A stretch of DNA of 8,147 nt from Microcaldota archaeon (lineage in GTDB: Archaea > Micrarchaeota > Micrarchaeia > Anstonellales > VGKX01). Both the position numbers and the translations under genes were made by a program. The notes beneath the pieces are model-generated. The model had not been told where the DNA came from. It worked only from the letters and a program-made list of their open reading frames with translations, and did no database searches. The stretch is from positions 1-8,147 of the forward strand of contig JAKALW010000041.1 of NCBI GenBank assembly GCA_021823945.1. Reading direction: 5' to 3'. Below, piece after piece: positions 5,937 to 8,147 of the stretch (the first letter of the stretch is position 1; every line of letters begins with the position of its first letter).

Positions 5937-5970
5937 GGCGTGCGCGCGCGGGAGAAATTGCGCAAACGCC
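5937..5970 (+). other. Second hairpin following the nested stems
   Basis: GGCG (5937-5940) and TGCGC (5941-5945) pair with CGCC (5967-5970) and GCGCA (5960-5964), with two unpaired A residues, giving nine pairs around a 14-base purine-rich loop. It starts two bases after the first element. The alternating GTGCGCGCGCG run (5940-5950) is also a Z-DNA-type tract. Farther on, ACTGGGG (5984-5990) repeats the 3' arm of P1, offering an alternative partner for CCCCAGT (5874-5880). Confidence 0.35.
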
Positions 5971-6012
5971 ATCTCGCTTGGAAACTGGGGGCTAAAAGGC
6001 GGAATAGAATGG

Positions 6013-6026
6013 GTTATAATAATTAT
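6013..6026 (+). promoter_or_regulatory. TATA-like promoter close to ftsZ2
   Basis: GTTATAATAATTAT lies in an AT-rich stretch (6011-6060) between the GC-rich structured region and ftsZ2. Initiation near 6045 would give a leader of about 95 bases before ATG 6140. If this is the ftsZ2 promoter, the structured element upstream is a separate transcript or lies outside the mRNA. Confidence 0.4.
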
Positions 6027-6126
6027 GAAATAATATAGGATTGTAAGGAAAATAGGGAAAAGGAGCCATGCGTGCGCGCAGGAAGAGCCAAGTATCGCAT
6101 GAGGTATCTCGGGCGCGCGGATATAA

Positions 6127-6133
6127 GGCGGTG
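6127..6133 (+). promoter_or_regulatory. Shine-Dalgarno GGCGGTG deciding the ftsZ2 start
   Basis: GGCGGTG is followed by TTGGAT and ATG 6140, the same GGTG-N6-start spacing as in four other genes of the window. The in-frame ATG at 6068 has AGGAG only two bases away, too close for normal use, and the 24 residues it would add are rich in arginine and unlike an FtsZ N-terminus. Confidence 0.55.
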
Positions 6134-6139
6134 TTGGAT

Positions 6140-7129
6140 ATGTTCGGTTTCGAAAAAGAAGAGGCTGGAGGCGGCGGCGACGAGTTCTTCGGGCCCAAAA
6201 TCAAGATTATGGGCGTTGGCGGCGCAGGGTGCAATACCATCAGCAGGATGTCCAAGCAGGGGCATTCCGCAAAGGTCCCGATGATTGCCGCCAACACTGA
6301 CCAGAAGCACCTCAACACCATAAAGGGCGACGTGAAAAAAATACTGCTTGGCAAGTCAGTCACAAGCGGGCTTGGCGCGGGCGGGTTCCCCGAAGTCGCA
6401 ATGAAGGCGGCGCTCAACTCCACCGAGGACATTGAAAAGGAGCTTGAGGGCACAGACCTGCTGTTCCTCGTGGCCGGCATGGGCGGCGGGACTGGCACTG
6501 GCGCCGCGCCCGTGATTGCCGACATTGCGCGGAAAAACGGCTGCCTCGTGGCGTCGTTTGTGACGTATCCTTTCAAGCTTGAAAGGGCGAGGCTCGCAAA
6601 GGCAAAGGAGGGCATCGAGAAGCTGAAGGCCTCCTCCGACACAATCGTAATCATAGACAACAACAGGCTCCTCGACTGGGCGCCAAATGTCCAGATTGAA
6701 AAGGCATTCGAGCTTGTGGACGACATAACCGCAAAGGCGGTCATGGGCATTGCACAGACAATACTCGAACCGTCGCTTATAAACCTCGACTTTGCCGACC
6801 TGCGCTCAATACTTGAAAATGGCGGCGTGAGCATGATGTCCCTTGGCGAGGCGTCAGGCATTGCCCGCAACGAGGAAATAATCGAGGCGACGCTTTCAAA
6901 CAAGCTCCTAAACATTGACACTTCTGGCGCAGCTGGCGTATTGCTTCACCTGGAAGGCGGCCCGGACCTGACTTTGGGCGACGCCAACCTGATAGCCGAG
7001 AGCCTGACAGCCCACGTGCCCGACGACGCGAACGTCATACTTGGCGCGAGGTCGCAGGAAGGCAGCGAGAAGACAATCAAGGCAATGGTAATCTTCACGG
7101 GGCTCAAGGACAATTACAAATTGGGTTAG
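6140..7129 (+). CDS. ftsZ2: Cell division GTPase FtsZ, second paralogue (FtsZ2)
   Basis: A second tubulin-like division GTPase of 329 residues. A short acidic and glycine-rich lead (1-19) precedes the core. Signatures are GVGGAGCNT (25-33), GGGTGTG (115-121), LERARLAKAKEG (147-158), DNNRLLDW (173-180) and the catalytic T7 loop NLDFADL (215-221). All GTP-binding and hydrolysis residues appear intact, so it should be an active FtsZ rather than a CetZ or a dead paralogue. In archaea with two FtsZ proteins, FtsZ1 and FtsZ2 form the ring together and FtsZ2 is tied to constriction; calling this one FtsZ2 rests on FtsZ1 being the copy beside secE. It ends only about eight residues after the last core strand (MVIFTGL), so it has no C-terminal linker or tail peptide. 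Its last 25 bases form the first unit of a degenerate repeat running past the stop. A start at ATG 6068 would give 353 residues. Confidence 0.93.
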   Translation: MFGFEKEEAGGGGDEFFGPKIKIMGVGGAGCNTISRMSKQGHSAKVPMIAANTDQKHLNTIKGDVKKILLGKSVTSGLGAGGFPEVAMKAALNSTEDIEKELEGTDLLFLVAGMGGGTGTGAAPVIADIARKNGCLVASFVTYPFKLERARLAKAKEGIEKLKASSDTIVIIDNNRLLDWAPNVQIEKAFELVDDITAKAVMGIAQTILEPSLINLDFADLRSILENGGVSMMSLGEASGIARNEEIIEATLSNKLLNIDTSGAAGVLLHLEGGPDLTLGDANLIAESLTAHVPDDANVILGARSQEGSEKTIKAMVIFTGLKDNYKLG

Positions 7130-7185
7130 CCAAGGGCAATTGCAAAGTTGTGCTAGGCACAAGGCCAATTGCACACTCGGCTAGG
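7105..7185 (+). repeat. Three degenerate tandem units spanning the ftsZ2 stop
   Basis: Units begin at 7105, 7131 and 7160 (spacing 26 and 29). Each opens with CAAGGNCAATTNCA, runs through a variable middle and closes with TTAG or CTAG. Unit 1 is the last coding stretch and stop of ftsZ2; units 2 and 3 lie downstream in other reading frames, so the similarity is at DNA level rather than protein level. The units look like old local duplications. Confidence 0.5.
7136..7172. terminator. Two-tier hairpin between the convergent ftsZ2 and truD genes
   Basis: GCAATTG (7136-7142) pairs with CAATTGC (7166-7172), and TTGTGC (7148-7153) pairs with GCACAA (7157-7162) around a TAG loop, thirteen pairs in all with an internal loop. 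It arises from units 2 and 3 of the repeat. It is placed to act on transcripts from both sides. Minus-strand transcription coming from truD meets a T5 run (7186-7190 on the complement) just before it. Confidence 0.4.
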
Positions 7186-7242
7186 AAAAATCAGCATATA
7201 GGGCAGCAAACTAACTGGGCAGGCAATGAAAGGATTGTTGCG

Positions 7243-8147
7243 TTAGTGTTTTTTCTCTTCTTTTATATATTCCTGCAACGCGACTGTCGCGTAGGAGCCG
7301 GGCTGGAGCGAGAACTCGAACCACTCGCCTTCACACGATGCGACCATTTCATCTTTTTCATTAGCTGGAACACCGCGCTCATTTGAGCCAGGCAGGCCAC
7401 ATCGTGTGCCAAATTTGAAATCAACGCATGACGCATAGGCGCACCTGAAACTCCCCTTCGCGCATAGCTCTGGCATTTGGGGCATTGCAAAGTCTGACGG
7501 CTTGATTCCAAGGCCGTCAAGCATTTCCTTTTCATAATCGCTCAGGTTCTTAGCCTCGCTTCCAAGAAGGCGCAATGCAATGTTTTTCCCGCCCGACTTC
7601 TTGTCCATGACAGGCGCGAAAACGTCCGAGAGGAAAAAACCGTTTTTAACAGCGCAGTAGCGCTCGCCTGATTCCAATTCAGGCTTGAAATCATTTGCGT
7701 CATATCTCATGTCCAAAACAGAATTGAATATGTGCGACTGGACAGCATGAACAAAGAGAAGGAGCGTATTTCTCGGGATTTTCCTAAATGCGCCAATGTA
7801 ATCCGAAGGGTTTGACGCAAGGTGCAAAATCAGGTGGCGCTCGCCAACCAGATGATTTGGAAAAGTTGAAAGCGCCTTTTTGAAATCCATGTCCTTTGCA
7901 AGCTCCTTGCGCGCAACTTTGTATGCCTCAGGCTCAGCCCCGCCGTCGCCAATAAGTAGCTCCTCAGCCGCGGCCTTGAAGTCGCCCTTTAGCATGTGCA
8001 TGCCGACTTTGTGCGTGTTCTGGCGCAGGGAGCCAAACCTCTGGCTGCCAAAATAGTTCAAAAAATAGCCGCCCGTCTCCTTGTGGATTTTAGAGACAAT
8101 TCGCTTTATTTGAGCAGGGGAGTATGAATCCACTAGGGCAGGCATAT
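7243..8147 (-). CDS. truD: tRNA pseudouridine(13) synthase TruD, 5' part missing
   Basis: Converts uridine 13 of certain tRNAs to pseudouridine. About 300 residues are present and the frame is open to the window edge, so the first hundred or so residues, including the catalytic aspartate block, are outside. Visible marks, counted from the Met at the edge: the TruD motif NYFGSQRFG (30-38), then the inserted TRUD domain; HAVQSHIFNSVLDMR (133-147), the family's conserved QS-FN helix; SDFAMPQMPELCAKGSFR (217-234); and the archaeal C-terminus FSLQPGSYATVALQEYI (278-294). Five cysteines fall between 228 and 271, more than is usual for the family; a metal site is possible but the spacing is not a standard zinc motif. 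The end is lysine/glutamate-rich. It converges on ftsZ2 with a 113-base gap. The family is secure; the activity rests on residues not seen here. Confidence 0.92.
   Translation of the reverse strand, partial: MPALVDSYSPAQIKRIVSKIHKETGGYFLNYFGSQRFGSLRQNTHKVGMHMLKGDFKAAAEELLIGDGGAEPEAYKVARKELAKDMDFKKALSTFPNHLVGERHLILHLASNPSDYIGAFRKIPRNTLLLFVHAVQSHIFNSVLDMRYDANDFKPELESGERYCAVKNGFFLSDVFAPVMDKKSGGKNIALRLLGSEAKNLSDYEKEMLDGLGIKPSDFAMPQMPELCAKGSFRCAYASCVDFKFGTRCGLPGSNERGVPANEKDEMVASCEGEWFEFSLQPGSYATVALQEYIKEEKKH
7247..7268 (+). terminator. T-rich tract for ftsZ2 transcripts, inside the 3' end of truD
   Basis: TGTTTTTTCTCTTCTTTTAT on the plus strand is the complement of the Lys/Glu-rich end of TruD. 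As a pyrimidine-rich T tract about 120 bases past the ftsZ2 stop, it would serve as an archaeal terminator. Confidence 0.35.

Noticed and set aside
6068..6139. A 24-residue N-terminal extension of FtsZ2
   Set aside because: AGGAG is only two bases from ATG 6068, the added residues are arginine-rich and unlike FtsZ, and a well-spaced site precedes ATG 6140.
1..8147. CRISPR array, insertion sequence, integrase or toxin-antitoxin pair
   Set aside because: No regularly spaced repeats, transposase, terminal inverted repeats or defence genes were seen; the genes are housekeeping plus one surface protein.

Overview
The window is archaeal. It carries Spt5 (the archaeal/eukaryotic NusG relative), an archaeal-type single-span SecE, archaeal ribosomal protein L11, an archaeal mevalonate-pathway decarboxylase, a TruD with the archaeal C-terminus, TATA-like promoters, T-run terminators and GGTG Shine-Dalgarno sites. 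The genes are short and tightly packed. A euryarchaeal or DPANN-like lineage fits, but I cannot name the taxon from sequence alone.

Layout. Bases 1-290 are a non-coding leader with a TATA-like box and a hairpin before ftsZ1. Then come ftsZ1, secE and spt5 on the plus strand, in the gene order widely conserved in Euryarchaeota (ftsZ-secE-spt5-rpl11). They end in two GC hairpins, each followed by a T run. From there to about 5.73 kb everything is on the minus strand. Read in transcription order it is rpl11, a secreted and membrane-anchored beta-propeller protein overlapping rpl11 by ATGA, and a diphospho/phosphomevalonate decarboxylase. So rpl11 has been separated from spt5 and inverted relative to it. 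The divergent gap between rpl11 and ftsZ2 (5729-6139) holds an AT-rich promoter that could fire both ways, and a striking 61-nt nested stem structure (5874-5934) followed by a second hairpin. A second ftsZ follows on the plus strand. It meets a truD gene coming from the right edge, whose 5' part lies outside the window.

How the genes relate. SecE, Spt5 and L11 are housekeeping parts of the Sec translocon, RNA polymerase elongation and the ribosome. The two FtsZ paralogues are probably the dual tubulin-like division system of archaea. FtsZ1 has a C-terminal tail and FtsZ2 stops almost at the end of the core fold. The decarboxylase belongs to isoprenoid lipid synthesis. The propeller protein faces the outside of the cell and has no assigned function.

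Five starts (ftsZ1, secE, decarboxylase, rpl11, ftsZ2) share one layout, GGTG then exactly six bases then the start codon. This was used to correct several N-termini. The items most worth a second look are the structured element at 5874-5990 and the threefold degenerate repeat plus hairpin at the 3' end of ftsZ2.
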